64,000 nucleotides of DNA from Bacillus fungorum (GCF_002746455.1 NZ_NWUW01000010.1:62001-126000), one strand, 5' to 3'. Positions 36,217 to 44,668 are shown, numbered from the stretch's first letter. Translations and numbers: made by a program. Notes: a model not told the origin generated them from the letters alone.

Positions 36217-36217
36217 A

Positions 36218-36252
36218 ACAAAAAAGCTTTGCGAAATTCGCAAAGCTTTTTT
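36218..36252. terminator. Bidirectional terminator
   Basis: AAAAAAGCTTTGCGAA and its complement. The stem AAGCTTTGCG is the same as in the metK terminator at 4651. Confidence 0.9.
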
Positions 36253-36420
36253 CTATTTATGAGCAACTTGCTCCATATCTGGACTACAAGTTTTCGATTG
36301 ACATGACTTATTTAAAGAACATGCTGCGCATTTTCCCTTTTTACTTCTCTTTACAAAATTAACTAACGTATATATTGCATAACCAAAAATGATAGCTCCA
36401 ATTATAATATTGACCATCAT
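36253..36420 (-). CDS. FeoB-associated Cys-rich membrane protein
   Basis: A 55-residue protein starting MMVNIIIGAI: one helix, then a basic Cys-rich tail (KGKCAACSLNKSCQSKTC) with four cysteines, the pattern of FeoB-associated small proteins that may act in iron delivery. AGGAG precedes ATG 36420, just inside the end of feoB's downstream region. Third gene of the feo operon. Confidence 0.85.
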   Translation of the reverse strand: MMVNIIIGAIIFGYAIYTLVNFVKRSKKGKCAACSLNKSCQSKTCSPDMEQVAHK

Positions 36421-36433
36421 TATACATCTCCTT

Positions 36434-38422
36434 CTAGAATCCGAGTAAAGATCCAACTTGGTATATAATAAGCGTTAATATATAAGCAACTACGAGCGGA
36501 TAAACGACTGAGAAAATCGTCCACTTCGCTGACCCTGTTTCACGTTTAATAACGGCTACTGTCGCTAAGCACGGAACGTATAATAAAATAAAGAACATAA
36601 ATGCATATGCTGATAGCGCCGTATAATGTGCTCCCATTACATTCCCTAGCACATCTTCTTTAACCGCATAAATAATTGCCATTGTAGAAACGACAACTTC
36701 TTTCGCTAAAAATCCTGTTAAAAGGGAGGCTGCAGCTTGCCACGTTCCAAAGCCGAGCGGTGCAAATAGTGGTGCGATAAATCCACCAATCATTGCTAAG
36801 AAACTGTCTCCCATATCAACACCAAATCCTGATGGACCTGCATAATTTAATAACCAAATAACAACAGAACCACCGAATATGAATGTACCTGCTTTACGAA
36901 CAAATCCCTTACCTTTCTCCCACGTGCTTAGCCATAATGTTTTTGCTTGTGGCACACGGTAAGGCGGTAGTTCAATGACAAAAATAGATTTTTCCGCTTT
37001 TAAAATAGTAAGCGACATAATTTTGGTAACGAGTAATGCAAGAATAATACCTGCAACATATAAAGAAAACACAACAGTCGCCTGACTATGAGGGAAGAAT
37101 ACTCCCGCAAATAGTGCATATACAGGTAAACGTGCCGAACAAGACATAAACGGTGTTACAAGAACTGTAAGTAAACGTTCTTTTTCTTGTTCAATTGTTC
37201 TCGCTGCCATAATACCTGGAACATTACATCCAAAACCGATAATCATTGGAATGAACGCTTTTCCGTTTAAACCGAAGAATTCCATGATTCTATCCATAAC
37301 AACTGCAATTCGCGCCATATACCCTGAGTCTTCTAATAATGAAATGAAAAAGAATAGTGCAAAGATTTGTGGCACAAATACTAATACAGCGCCAACACCG
37401 GCGATAATCCCTTCCGTAACAAGCGCTTGAATAAAATCAGAAGCACCAATACTTGTGAGTCCAGCTGTCACCCAATCCGTAAGCTGTCCACCAAAAAACT
37501 CATCTAACATATCCGATAAAGGTGTCCCAATCCACGTAAACGTAACCTGAAAAATAAAAAACATAACTGCTAAAAAGATTGGAAGTCCTAAAACTTTATG
37601 TGTAATTAACCTATCAATTTTTTCTGAAAAAGGAATTTTTCCTTCTTTCTCATGCTGTATAACATTTGTTTTTAACTTTTCAATATACGCTTCACGAGTT
37701 TTGTAAATATGCTCCTCCAACGTACAATCAAGTTTGCCTTCTAAGCGAGATCGAATGGCTATTAGTTCCTTATAAATTGGCAATACTTTCATTTCTTTTT
37801 CTACTACTTCGTTATTACTTAAAAATTGAAGAGCTAACCATCTTGGATGCTCGTAATTCACTTTTTCTAAAAGAGAAATTGTCTCCTCGATTCCTTCATC
37901 CATTTGTACACCATATGAAATAACGAATGGCTTTTTCTCTTTTTTGTCATTTTCTTTAAGCGTAGCAAGTAGTTCTTCACAGCCTTTTCCACTTCTTGCA
38001 ACGACAGGAACGACTGTTACACCTAATAGTTCTGATAATCGTTTTACATCAATTACAATGCCTCGTTGCTTTGCCACATCGACCATATTTAATCCAATTG
38101 AAACCGGCTTTCCAAATTCAAGTAATTGCAACGTTAAATGCATATTTCTCTCGAATTGCGAAGAATCCACTATATTTAACATATGATGAAATTCGTCTGT
38201 TAGTAGAAAATTCGTAACAACACCTTCATCACGTGAAACTGGATTTAAATCATAAACGCCTGGTAAATCAATTAATGTTCCTTGTCTATCTTTTAATTTA
38301 CCAACCTTTTTTTCTACTGTTACACCGCTCCAGTTTCCTACATATTCATAAGAACCAGTAAGTGCATTAAATAATGATGTCTTCCCTGTATTTGGATTCC
38401 CTAGCAAAGCTACCTTATTCAC
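36434..38422 (-). CDS. feoB: Ferrous iron transporter FeoB
   Basis: A 662-residue FeoB with an N-terminal GTPase domain (G1 GNPNTGKT at about 8-15, DLPGVYDL G3, NMVD G4), a helical linker domain and a membrane domain with two gate repeats, including GFGCNVPGIMAART. It imports Fe2+ across the cytoplasmic membrane. Overlaps feoA by four bases (ATGA). Fur control is expected from the box upstream of feoA. Confidence 0.96.
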   Translation of the reverse strand: MNKVALLGNPNTGKTSLFNALTGSYEYVGNWSGVTVEKKVGKLKDRQGTLIDLPGVYDLNPVSRDEGVVTNFLLTDEFHHMLNIVDSSQFERNMHLTLQLLEFGKPVSIGLNMVDVAKQRGIVIDVKRLSELLGVTVVPVVARSGKGCEELLATLKENDKKEKKPFVISYGVQMDEGIEETISLLEKVNYEHPRWLALQFLSNNEVVEKEMKVLPIYKELIAIRSRLEGKLDCTLEEHIYKTREAYIEKLKTNVIQHEKEGKIPFSEKIDRLITHKVLGLPIFLAVMFFIFQVTFTWIGTPLSDMLDEFFGGQLTDWVTAGLTSIGASDFIQALVTEGIIAGVGAVLVFVPQIFALFFFISLLEDSGYMARIAVVMDRIMEFFGLNGKAFIPMIIGFGCNVPGIMAARTIEQEKERLLTVLVTPFMSCSARLPVYALFAGVFFPHSQATVVFSLYVAGIILALLVTKIMSLTILKAEKSIFVIELPPYRVPQAKTLWLSTWEKGKGFVRKAGTFIFGGSVVIWLLNYAGPSGFGVDMGDSFLAMIGGFIAPLFAPLGFGTWQAAASLLTGFLAKEVVVSTMAIIYAVKEDVLGNVMGAHYTALSAYAFMFFILLYVPCLATVAVIKRETGSAKWTIFSVVYPLVVAYILTLIIYQVGSLLGF

Positions 38423-38646
38423 GCTAATTCCACCTTTATCATTTTCGCGTCACAATGACGAATACTAATTAACTGTCCACGACACTCTAATGTACAGGGA
38501 CCTTTGAACATCGCTTTCTGCTTCATACGAAGTTCGCTTCCTTCAGAAAGACCGAAAGCAGCCAATCTTCTCTTTAATAAATGATCTAAAGACTGAACAC
38601 TTTTCACTAACACTTTCTCACCAATTTTAATATCTACTAAACTCAT
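38419..38646 (-). CDS. feoA: Ferrous iron transport protein FeoA
   Basis: A 75-residue SH3-like FeoA starting MSLVDIKIGEK, ending before feoB in a four-base overlap. It supports FeoB activity. ATG 38646 follows GAGGGGGAAGG; an earlier ATG would run through the Fur box and is rejected. Confidence 0.9.
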   Translation of the reverse strand: MSLVDIKIGEKVLVKSVQSLDHLLKRRLAAFGLSEGSELRMKQKAMFKGPCTLECRGQLISIRHCDAKMIKVELA

Positions 38647-38663
38647 AACCTTCCCCCTCAGAA

Positions 38664-38682
38664 GAGAATGATAATTATTTTC
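38664..38682 (-). promoter_or_regulatory. Fur box upstream of feoAB
   Basis: GAGAATGATAATTATTTTC is close to the 19-base Fur consensus GATAATGATAATCATTATC. It lies about 18 bases before feoA, where bound Fur would block transcription when iron is plentiful. Confidence 0.88.
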
Positions 38683-38840
38683 AAAAAAATTATAGCACAC
38701 TCTATTTCTCTTGTACTATACCCTTTTGCTTCATATTTATTAACATTTCGCTACAATTCTATTTCAACCATTGTCATAACAGATTCATTTGCCATTCTCA
38801 TCCATTTCGCTTACAATAAACAATAGCAAATAAAGAATCT

Positions 38841-38935
38841 CGTTATCACAGGGGGAGCCATGCCGCTGAGAGGGAACACTTCGTTCCGACCCTTCGAACC
38901 TGTTAGTTAATGCTAACGCAGGGATTGTGCAAACG
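38841..38935 (+). promoter_or_regulatory. TPP riboswitch (THI element) upstream of thiT
   Basis: The conserved parts are visible in order: CAGGGGGAGCC, GCTGAGAGGG, GACCCTTCGAACCTG and AACGCAGGGA, closed by CGTT and AACG ends. A GAAATAC/GTATTTC hairpin downstream and a pyrimidine run TCCTCC complementary to the ThiT SD could form the expression platform. Thiamine pyrophosphate should repress thiT. Confidence 0.94.
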
Positions 38936-39028
38936 TCCGAAATACATACCTCTTTTTTATTTACGTATTTCGTATCCTCCTATGATATCTATTCTTTTTT
39001 GTATAACTTGGATTTAGGGGGAGACAAC

Positions 39029-39631
39029 ATGCGTAACACCAATTTACAAGCGATGATCGAATCTGCAATTCTTGCAGCCTTCGCCCTGGTCATCGACATT
39101 TTACCATTATCAATCAAACTTCCAACAGGCGGTTCCATTTCATTTGCTATGATTCCTATTTTTATTATCGCATACCGCTGGGGCTTCAAAATGGCTTTCT
39201 TAGGGGGCTTAATTTGGGGATTATTACAAATTGTCGTAGGCGATGCCATTATATTAACACCAATTCAAGTACTCATTGAATACTTCGTTGCTTTTGCATT
39301 CATTGGATTTGCTGGACTCTTTTATAAAAAAATTCAACAAACTCTAATCAACGGTGAAGGAAAGAAAACCATTTTCTATATTATTCTTGCTACATTCGTT
39401 GGTAGCTTTGCTCGCTACTTCTGTCACTTTATTGCCGGTATTATTTTTTGGGGACAATATGCACCGAAAGGTCAATCAGCTGTGCTATATTCATTAATCG
39501 TAAATGGTAGTACAATGATTGGTTCCTATATTCTATGTACCATTTTACTTATATTTTTATTTATTACTTCACCACGTTTATTCAAAAGCATCAATGCTTA
39601 TCAACTGAGTTCGAACAAAAAGAGCGCTTAA
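39029..39631 (+). CDS. thiT: Thiamine ECF transporter S component ThiT
   Basis: A 200-residue, six-helix S component. ThiT-family residues include the early SIKLPTGGSISFAMIPIF and the later CHFIAGIIFWGQYAP. It binds thiamine and works with a shared ECF module encoded elsewhere. ATG 39029 follows TTAGGGGGAG. Its stop touches the IS remnant that begins at 39632. Confidence 0.93.
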   Translation: MRNTNLQAMIESAILAAFALVIDILPLSIKLPTGGSISFAMIPIFIIAYRWGFKMAFLGGLIWGLLQIVVGDAIILTPIQVLIEYFVAFAFIGFAGLFYKKIQQTLINGEGKKTIFYIILATFVGSFARYFCHFIAGIIFWGQYAPKGQSAVLYSLIVNGSTMIGSYILCTILLIFLFITSPRLFKSINAYQLSSNKKSA

Positions 39632-39960
39632 TGTGGTATTATCCCCTACAGGTAGACAGTAAAAAAAAGAGTCCATCTGGTATGATGAACTCAATACAGT
39701 TTTATCTATAGGGGATTTTTTATGGCAAGAAAGGGACAAGCATTTCAAAAATATACAGAAGAACTAAAGCGAGAAGCAGTTCGTCTTCGAGTAGAAGAAG
39801 GAAAATCATTACGAGAAATTCGTGAACACCTTGGTATAAAGAGTGATGCACAAATTATAGAATGGGTAAAACGCCTCAACAAGGGCAGGCATTTGATGAT
39901 CAACGTGGTGTTTGGAACCGTAAGAATTTTAATAGTCCTGAAGAAGAAAATGCCTATTTG
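39632..39960 (+). mobile_element. IS3-like element remnant with truncated, frameshifted orfA
   Basis: TGTGGTATTATCCCCTACAG at 39632 looks like the left terminal repeat. ATG 39722 opens MARKGQAFQKYTEELKREAVRLRVEEGKSL.., a helix-turn-helix OrfA with LGIKSDAQIIEWVKRLNKG. A frameshift near 39885 moves the rest (AFDDQRGVWNRKNFNSPEEENAYL) into another frame, and the match ends at 39960. There is no orfB or right end. A 57-base part recurs at 61585. Confidence 0.8.
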
Positions 39961-40062
39961 ATGATAACAATCCTTATTGAGAGACTCGTATAAAAAAACA
40001 ATTTGTTCATTTGTGCTTTTTATAATATAACCTCCTGGAATACTAGAGGTCACCGTACATGC

Positions 40063-40234
40063 CCATCAAGTTAAGATTTTAAAGTACCCCCTAAATAGAA
40101 ATTTTGTATTTTTATAGTACCGAAGTTTATTTTTATCGTTTTGGGGAACAACAGATTTTTTAATTTGATAGCAATTGGTGCTACCCCATCGCTATCAAGC
40201 TAAAATTTTGAAGTACCCTCAAAATGAAAATTTT
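40063..40234. repeat. Pair of imperfect direct repeats
   Basis: ATCAAGTTAAGATTTTAAAG.. (40065-40105) and ATCAAGCTAAAATTTTGAAG.. (40194-40234) share about 41 positions with a handful of differences, including GTACCC in the middle and GAAATTTT-like ends. They may be ends of a lost IS or a dispersed repeat. The rest of 39962-40544 contains no supported gene. Confidence 0.5.
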
Positions 40235-40354
40235 CTTTCTCTACTGTAAATGATTATTCTTAAATGCACAGTTTCGCTTGTGTAAAGATGTACAGAAATG
40301 CTTTATATATCAACAGAAATTATTTGTTTCTAGATCCGTACTACCGCCTTTCGC

Positions 40355-40427
40355 TAACGCTTCAGTTGTTGACATGAATGCAGTTGAAGCGTTTTTGTTA
40401 CACAAATCCCATTCAACTACATTCATG
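40355..40427. other. Two mutually exclusive hairpins
   Basis: AACGCTTCA (40355) can pair with TTGAAGCGTT (40384), giving a terminator-like stem with a T run. CATGAATGCAGTTGAA (40373-40388) can instead pair with TTCAACTACATTCATG (40412-40427), 15 of 16 positions. The layout resembles an attenuator, but no gene follows on the plus strand. Confidence 0.45.
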
Positions 40428-40544
40428 AAAAAGTAAAAAAACAATGTACAACAGACATCCCTGTACATATATTTTTAGTTAAAATGGCTTAATATCAATA
40501 GTTTCCTTAGACTTCCCCAATCATTTTTAAACGTTTTTATTCAA

Positions 40545-40985
40545 TCAAAAATGTACATTTGGACCTATATTTTTATGAACACGAAGTTCTTTTTTCTCTA
40601 TTTCTACAGAAAGGTGTTCACATATATCTTCAATTACTGTATCAATATAAAATAAATCCTTTTTCATTTTATATGTACCTGACTCAAATTTAGCTAACTC
40701 AAGCATATCAAAAATTAACGTATCCATTTTATCTACTTCTCGTTCCATCGCTTGAAAATAGTACTCTTTTTTATACTCAGCTACCCCGTCTTTTAAAATA
40801 GAAATACAGCTTTTCATAATACTCAGTGGTGTTTTTAATTCATGTGAAACACCAGAAATAAATTCTTTTCGCGTCTTTTCTAATTTTCTTTCCTTTTCAA
40901 TATCTTGTTCTAGCTGTCCAATGTGCGAATGGAGCTTATTGGATAATACATTAATATTTTTCGATAAATCCCCTCCTGCTTTCAA
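40545..40985 (-). pseudogene. Truncated sensor histidine kinase downstream of the sortase
   Basis: About 146 codons remain: a HAMP-like coiled segment (GGDLSKNINVLSNKLHSH), the H-box FISGVSHELKTPLS and the second HisKA helix. The sensor region is missing: an ATG overlapping the sortase stop (ATGA) reads MKW and stops, after which the kinase frame resumes. The ATPase domain is missing at the other end, where the frame ends at 40545. Both ends are lost to deletions; it was probably the kinase of the sortase locus. Confidence 0.8.
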
Positions 40986-40996
40986 AAACTACCACT

Positions 40997-41617
40997 TCAT
41001 TTTGAATAACTAGCAGTTAACTTCGCCTCGATAATATATCTATCTGGCGCATCCCCTATATAATCAAATGGATAGCAAGTCGTCAGTGTTAGTATCGGCT
41101 CTTCTTTTTTTATAATAACAGTACGATCATCCGCATGAGTAATCCATATTTTTTGAATTTCATATGTGTAAGTTTTATTATCATACTCTAAAATAAGAGT
41201 GTCTTTTTCTTTTAACTCTCCTAAATCTGTAAAGACAGTATCCCTATGCCCACTTAGTACAGTATGTCCCCCTCCAGATGGCGTTGTCGTTACATCACTA
41301 ACGAACATTCCAACCCCTTTTTTCAACGTTGCATCATTCGCTCCCCAATATATAGAAAACTTCTTTTTTATTTTCGGTATATTTAACATTGCTACCTTTT
41401 CTCCTTCTTTATGCTCTGTTTGAGAAGAAGGCACTTGAGAAGTTACGGGTGTTTCACGTGAAAGTTGAGCATGTTGTATATTGTTAAGGCTCTTTATTTC
41501 TTCTTTCGTTAGTTGTTGAGCAGAGCTTTTTCCTTTATACCACTCCATAGCATAATATGATCCCATAAATAGTCCTATAGCCATCAATATGATACCAATA
41601 TAATTGAGTAACTTCAT
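40997..41617 (-). CDS. srtC: Class D sortase
   Basis: A 206-residue sortase: N-terminal anchor (residues 5-25), then the catalytic barrel with LSGHRDT (His124), TLTTC (Cys181) and Arg193. It lacks the features of class A and matches the class D enzyme of the B. anthracis group, which is called SrtC there and recognises LPNTA. It cleaves after Thr of its substrates and links them to the wall. The next gene upstream carries an LPNTA motif. GGAGGG precedes ATG 41617. Confidence 0.85.
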   Translation of the reverse strand: MKLLNYIGIILMAIGLFMGSYYAMEWYKGKSSAQQLTKEEIKSLNNIQHAQLSRETPVTSQVPSSQTEHKEGEKVAMLNIPKIKKKFSIYWGANDATLKKGVGMFVSDVTTTPSGGGHTVLSGHRDTVFTDLGELKEKDTLILEYDNKTYTYEIQKIWITHADDRTVIIKKEEPILTLTTCYPFDYIGDAPDRYIIEAKLTASYSK

Positions 41618-41635
41618 GTTTCATCCCTCCATGCC

Positions 41636-41665
41636 AAAAATGGTAGGAATAGCCTACCATTTTTA
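41636..41665 (-). terminator. Hairpin between the sortase substrate and sortase genes
   Basis: AAAAATGGTAGG and CCTACCATTTTT arms with a short loop; may reduce read-through into the sortase gene. Confidence 0.8.
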
Positions 41666-41706
41666 ATATATGAAATTATCCCATTCTTTATAGGACAATA
41701 TTTTAT

Positions 41707-41978
41707 TTACGCCTTAACTTTATTGCGACGTTTCAAACCAAATAATGTCCCTATCCCTACAAGGCATGCACTTAGTGCCCTCATTGCTCCATTGTTTGAT
41801 GCTGTATTTGGTAATTTTTCACCTTGTACAACTGGCTTTTCTACTTCTTTTTTTGCTTTATCTTGCTGCAGTTGCGTTGCTTCTTCCTTCGTTACTGTTC
41901 CAGTATCCGCGCTTGCTACTGAAGAATATCCTACTGTTAAAAGTGCCATTGCACAGATTGGTAATAGTTTCTTTTCAT
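41707..41978 (-). pseudogene. basI: LPNTA sortase substrate (BasI-like) with frameshifted signal peptide
   Basis: The downstream frame encodes the end of a signal peptide (LLPICAMALLTVGYSSVASA), a charged region and a complete sorting signal: LPNTAS, a hydrophobic segment and a basic tail KRRNKVKA. The AAAGGAG-linked ATG at 41978 is one base out of frame; five As instead of four after the ATG would restore MKKKLLPICAMALL. An internal ATG at 41949 has no SD and would remove the charged signal region. From B. anthracis work, the substrate of this sortase is BasI. Confidence 0.75.
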
Positions 41979-42099
41979 TTCTCTCCTTTTATACGTTTTA
42001 CATCACTTCGCATCGGATGTATCACTAGAATAAACAAGAGATATAAATATAAGATGCAGATGAAATATATTTCATTTAAAGATTTCATTGTAGAAAAAT

Positions 42100-42131
42100 A
42101 AAAAAACATCGCAATATATACGATGTTTTTT
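42100..42131 (-). terminator. Terminator of the 110-residue gene
   Basis: AAAAAACATCG and CGATGTTTTTT arms around an AT loop. Confidence 0.82.
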
Positions 42132-42150
42132 CGGGTGTGTGTCTCAATAT

Positions 42151-42483
42151 TTACATGTTACTTTCGCGTGATTTAGAAGTAGAACGGGCCGGAGCGATAA
42201 CTAATTGTCTCGGCTCAGTTTTCTTTAAGTGATTTTTGACGTTACACTTACGACGTTGAACAACCCACGCTTTAATAGGGTTTGTCAAAATAATCTTTTG
42301 CTCTTCGTTAGGGGCCTCTTCTTCAAACCTACAACTTTCGCTCCATTTATTCCATTTCATTGTAAAATTAGAAGAAGAATGATCGTCTTCTCGATCAAAC
42401 AAGTGCAAAAAATCCATTTCGCCAGCTAGCATTACGGTGTTGCTAGTTGCTAAAAAAGAAAAGGTCGTCCAACGTTTCTCCAT
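42151..42483 (-). CDS. Hypothetical basic protein
   Basis: A 110-residue soluble protein with aromatic and acidic residues first (FSFLATSNTVMLAGEMDFLHLF) and a strongly basic, arginine/lysine-rich second half (QRRKCNVKNHLKKTEPRQ). AGGAGTAGGAGGG leads to ATG 42483. A BceR-type box lies about 130 bases upstream. Family not recognised. Confidence 0.6.
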   Translation of the reverse strand: MEKRWTTFSFLATSNTVMLAGEMDFLHLFDREDDHSSSNFTMKWNKWSESCRFEEEAPNEEQKIILTNPIKAWVVQRRKCNVKNHLKKTEPRQLVIAPARSTSKSRESNM

Positions 42484-42614
42484 GCCCTCCTACTCCTTTT
42501 TCACATATAGAGTGCCTAAAACTTAATTTACCTAAAATATGCTTGCCTTTTACCTTACACCCATAGTTTATCCAAAACACTACTATGCAACTATCGATTT
42601 GCCTTACAACTACC

Positions 42615-42628
42615 TTACATTTTTGTAA
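42615..42628. promoter_or_regulatory. BceR-like box upstream of the 110-residue gene
   Basis: TTACA-TTTT-TGTAA fits TNACA-N4-TGTAA. A second, half-like TGTAAGG lies a few bases away on the minus strand. The same pattern occurs upstream of the ABC operon at 50.1 kb. Confidence 0.5.
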
Positions 42629-42634
42629 GAAACG

Positions 42635-42668
42635 AAAAAACCTTCACTCTCTATACATGAAGGTTTCT
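42635..42668 (-). terminator. Terminator of the 71-residue membrane-protein gene
   Basis: AAACCTTCA and TGAAGGTTT arms with an A run before and T-rich DNA after. Confidence 0.75.
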
Positions 42669-42883
42669 CATTTTTCATCTATATGATCTTTCATACGATC
42701 GACCCCAGCTTCTTGTAGCTGTGACATCATACCGTGAGAAATTGCGCCTAATACTAAAGTCATTCCAATTAGTGAAATCCGAATCGCTGGTACATCAATT
42801 ATGTAAGCCAACAGGCCAAGAACAATCGTTAAAAGTAATGCTTTTATAAATGTTGCACTTGTATACTCTTTCTTTTTCATCAT
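42668..42883 (-). CDS. Small two-helix membrane protein
   Basis: A 71-residue protein: a basic start (MMKKKE), two hydrophobic segments and a charged tail ending DRMKDHIDEK. AAAGGG precedes ATG 42883 (the ATG at 42880 is equally possible). Function not recognised. Confidence 0.65.
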   Translation of the reverse strand: MMKKKEYTSATFIKALLLTIVLGLLAYIIDVPAIRISLIGMTLVLGAISHGMMSQLQEAGVDRMKDHIDEK

Positions 42884-43044
42884 AATCACCCTTTATGGAA
42901 GCGTTTTCTTAATGTAATCAGTATATCATATCATCCGACTATTTTGTGGGGATTTTTGTAAAAAACTTATATCTTCTTTGACTTTTTCCTTTCTATCCTT
43001 TACAGTCGAAATGTTCGTAAGTTTTACACTGTAGGAGGACTCCA

Positions 43045-43572
43045 ATGAATATTGAAATAAAAGACACTTTAATTTCTGAAGAACAATTGCAAGAAAAAGT
43101 AAAAGAACTAGCGCTTCAAATCGAACGTGACTTTGAAGGAGAAGAAATCGTAGTAATCGCTGTACTAAAAGGATCTTTCGTATTCGCTGCTGATTTAATT
43201 CGTCACATTAAAAACGATGTAACAATTGACTTTATCTCTGCATCTAGCTACGGAAATCAAACAGAAACAACTGGAAAAGTAAAACTACTAAAAGATATAG
43301 ATGTAAACATTACTGGAAAAAACGTAATTGTCGTAGAAGATATTATCGATTCTGGTTTAACGCTTCACTTCTTAAGAGATCACTTCTTTATGCATAAACC
43401 AAAGGCACTCAAGTTCTGTACGTTACTTGATAAGCCAGAGCGCCGTAAAGTGGACTTAAAAGCTGAATATGTTGGCTTCCAAATTCCAGATGAATTTATC
43501 GTTGGCTACGGTATCGACTGCGCAGAAAAATATCGTAACTTACCATTTATCGCTTCAGTTGTAACGAAATAA
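43045..43572 (+). CDS. hpt: Hypoxanthine phosphoribosyltransferase
   Basis: A 175-residue PRTase with the PRPP loop VVVEDIIDSGLTL (about residues 95-107) and the early VLKGSFVFAADLIRHI. It salvages hypoxanthine or guanine with PRPP. No tilS/ftsH neighbours are present, so it is probably a second copy rather than the tilS-linked gene. AGGAGG precedes ATG 43045. Confidence 0.92.
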   Translation: MNIEIKDTLISEEQLQEKVKELALQIERDFEGEEIVVIAVLKGSFVFAADLIRHIKNDVTIDFISASSYGNQTETTGKVKLLKDIDVNITGKNVIVVEDIIDSGLTLHFLRDHFFMHKPKALKFCTLLDKPERRKVDLKAEYVGFQIPDEFIVGYGIDCAEKYRNLPFIASVVTK

Positions 43573-43580
43573 TATAATAG

Positions 43581-43616
43581 AATAAACTTCCATCAATAGT
43601 TGATGGAAGTTTATTT
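43581..43616 (+). terminator. hpt terminator
   Basis: AATAAACTTCCATCAA and TTGATGGAAGTTTATT arms. Confidence 0.85.
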
Positions 43617-43655
43617 TCTATCACGATTCGGAAAAAACAAAGGGAGAGAATAAAA

Positions 43656-44558
43656 ATGACAAAGACAAAATTCGAAAAAGTACTCCTCATCGTAAATCCG
43701 AAAGCTGGACAAGGCGATTTACATACGAACTTAACGAAAATCGTACCACCTCTTGCGACAGCTTTTCCTGACTTACATATCCTTCATACGAAAAAACAAG
43801 GTGATGCAACAAAATATTGTCAGGAGTTTGCTAGTAAAGTAGATTTAATTATCGTCTTTGGTGGTGATGGAACAGTATTTGAATGCACAAATGGCTTAGC
43901 ACCTCTTGAAACTAGACCTACACTTGCAATCATCCCAGGCGGAACTTGCAACGACTTCTCTCGCACACTCGGCGTTCCGCAAAACATCACAGAAGCAGCA
44001 AAACTTATTACAAAAGGGCATGTAAAACCAGTTGACGTCGCAAAAGCAAACGAGCAACATTTCTTAAACTTCTGGGGCATCGGACTTGTCTCTGAAGTAT
44101 CAAACAATATTGATGCAGAAGAAAAAGCAAAGCTTGGTAAAATCGGTTACTACTTAAGCACCATTCGAACTGTCAAAAATGCTGAAACATTCCCAGTAAA
44201 AATTACGTACGACGGACAAGTATATGAAGACGAAGCTGTCCTTGTTATGGTTGGAAACGGTGAATATCTTGGCGGTATCCCGTCCTTTATTCCGAACGTA
44301 AAATGTGACGATGGAACACTTGATATTTTCGTCGTCAAATCAACAGGAATTCAAGCGTTTAAAGATTACATTGGAAAGAAATTATTTGAAGACTCAAATG
44401 AAAATGATATCTTCCACGTAAAGGCGAAATCTATTCATATTGAAACGGAAGAAGAAAAAGAAGTGGATACAGATGGAGAAAGCTCGCTTCATACACCTTG
44501 TCATATTGAACTATTACAAGGACACTTTACGATGATTTATAATCCTGCGGTTGTATAA
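43656..44558 (+). CDS. Diacylglycerol kinase family lipid kinase
   Basis: A 300-residue protein of the DagK/YegS/BmrU group: NPKAGQG near the start, the catalytic GGDGTVFECTNGL and IPGGTCNDFSRTLG. It phosphorylates diacylglycerol or a related lipid, recycling head-group turnover products. AGGGAGAG precedes ATG 43656. The housekeeping DgkB is the close alternative; context does not decide. Confidence 0.9.
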   Translation: MTKTKFEKVLLIVNPKAGQGDLHTNLTKIVPPLATAFPDLHILHTKKQGDATKYCQEFASKVDLIIVFGGDGTVFECTNGLAPLETRPTLAIIPGGTCNDFSRTLGVPQNITEAAKLITKGHVKPVDVAKANEQHFLNFWGIGLVSEVSNNIDAEEKAKLGKIGYYLSTIRTVKNAETFPVKITYDGQVYEDEAVLVMVGNGEYLGGIPSFIPNVKCDDGTLDIFVVKSTGIQAFKDYIGKKLFEDSNENDIFHVKAKSIHIETEEEKEVDTDGESSLHTPCHIELLQGHFTMIYNPAVV

Positions 44559-44630
44559 TCAATACTTCATTATACTTTAATAATTACTAAACTTCGCATT
44601 TTTACGAAAAATACAGTATAATTAATAAGC

Positions 44631-44668
44631 AAAAGGTTGTTAACAAAAAACGTTAACAACCTTTTTAT
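44631..44668 (+). terminator. Terminator of the lipid kinase gene
   Basis: AAAAGGTTGTTAACG-type arms (AAAAGGTTGTTAAC with GTTAACAACCTTTT), A and T runs outside. Confidence 0.88.
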
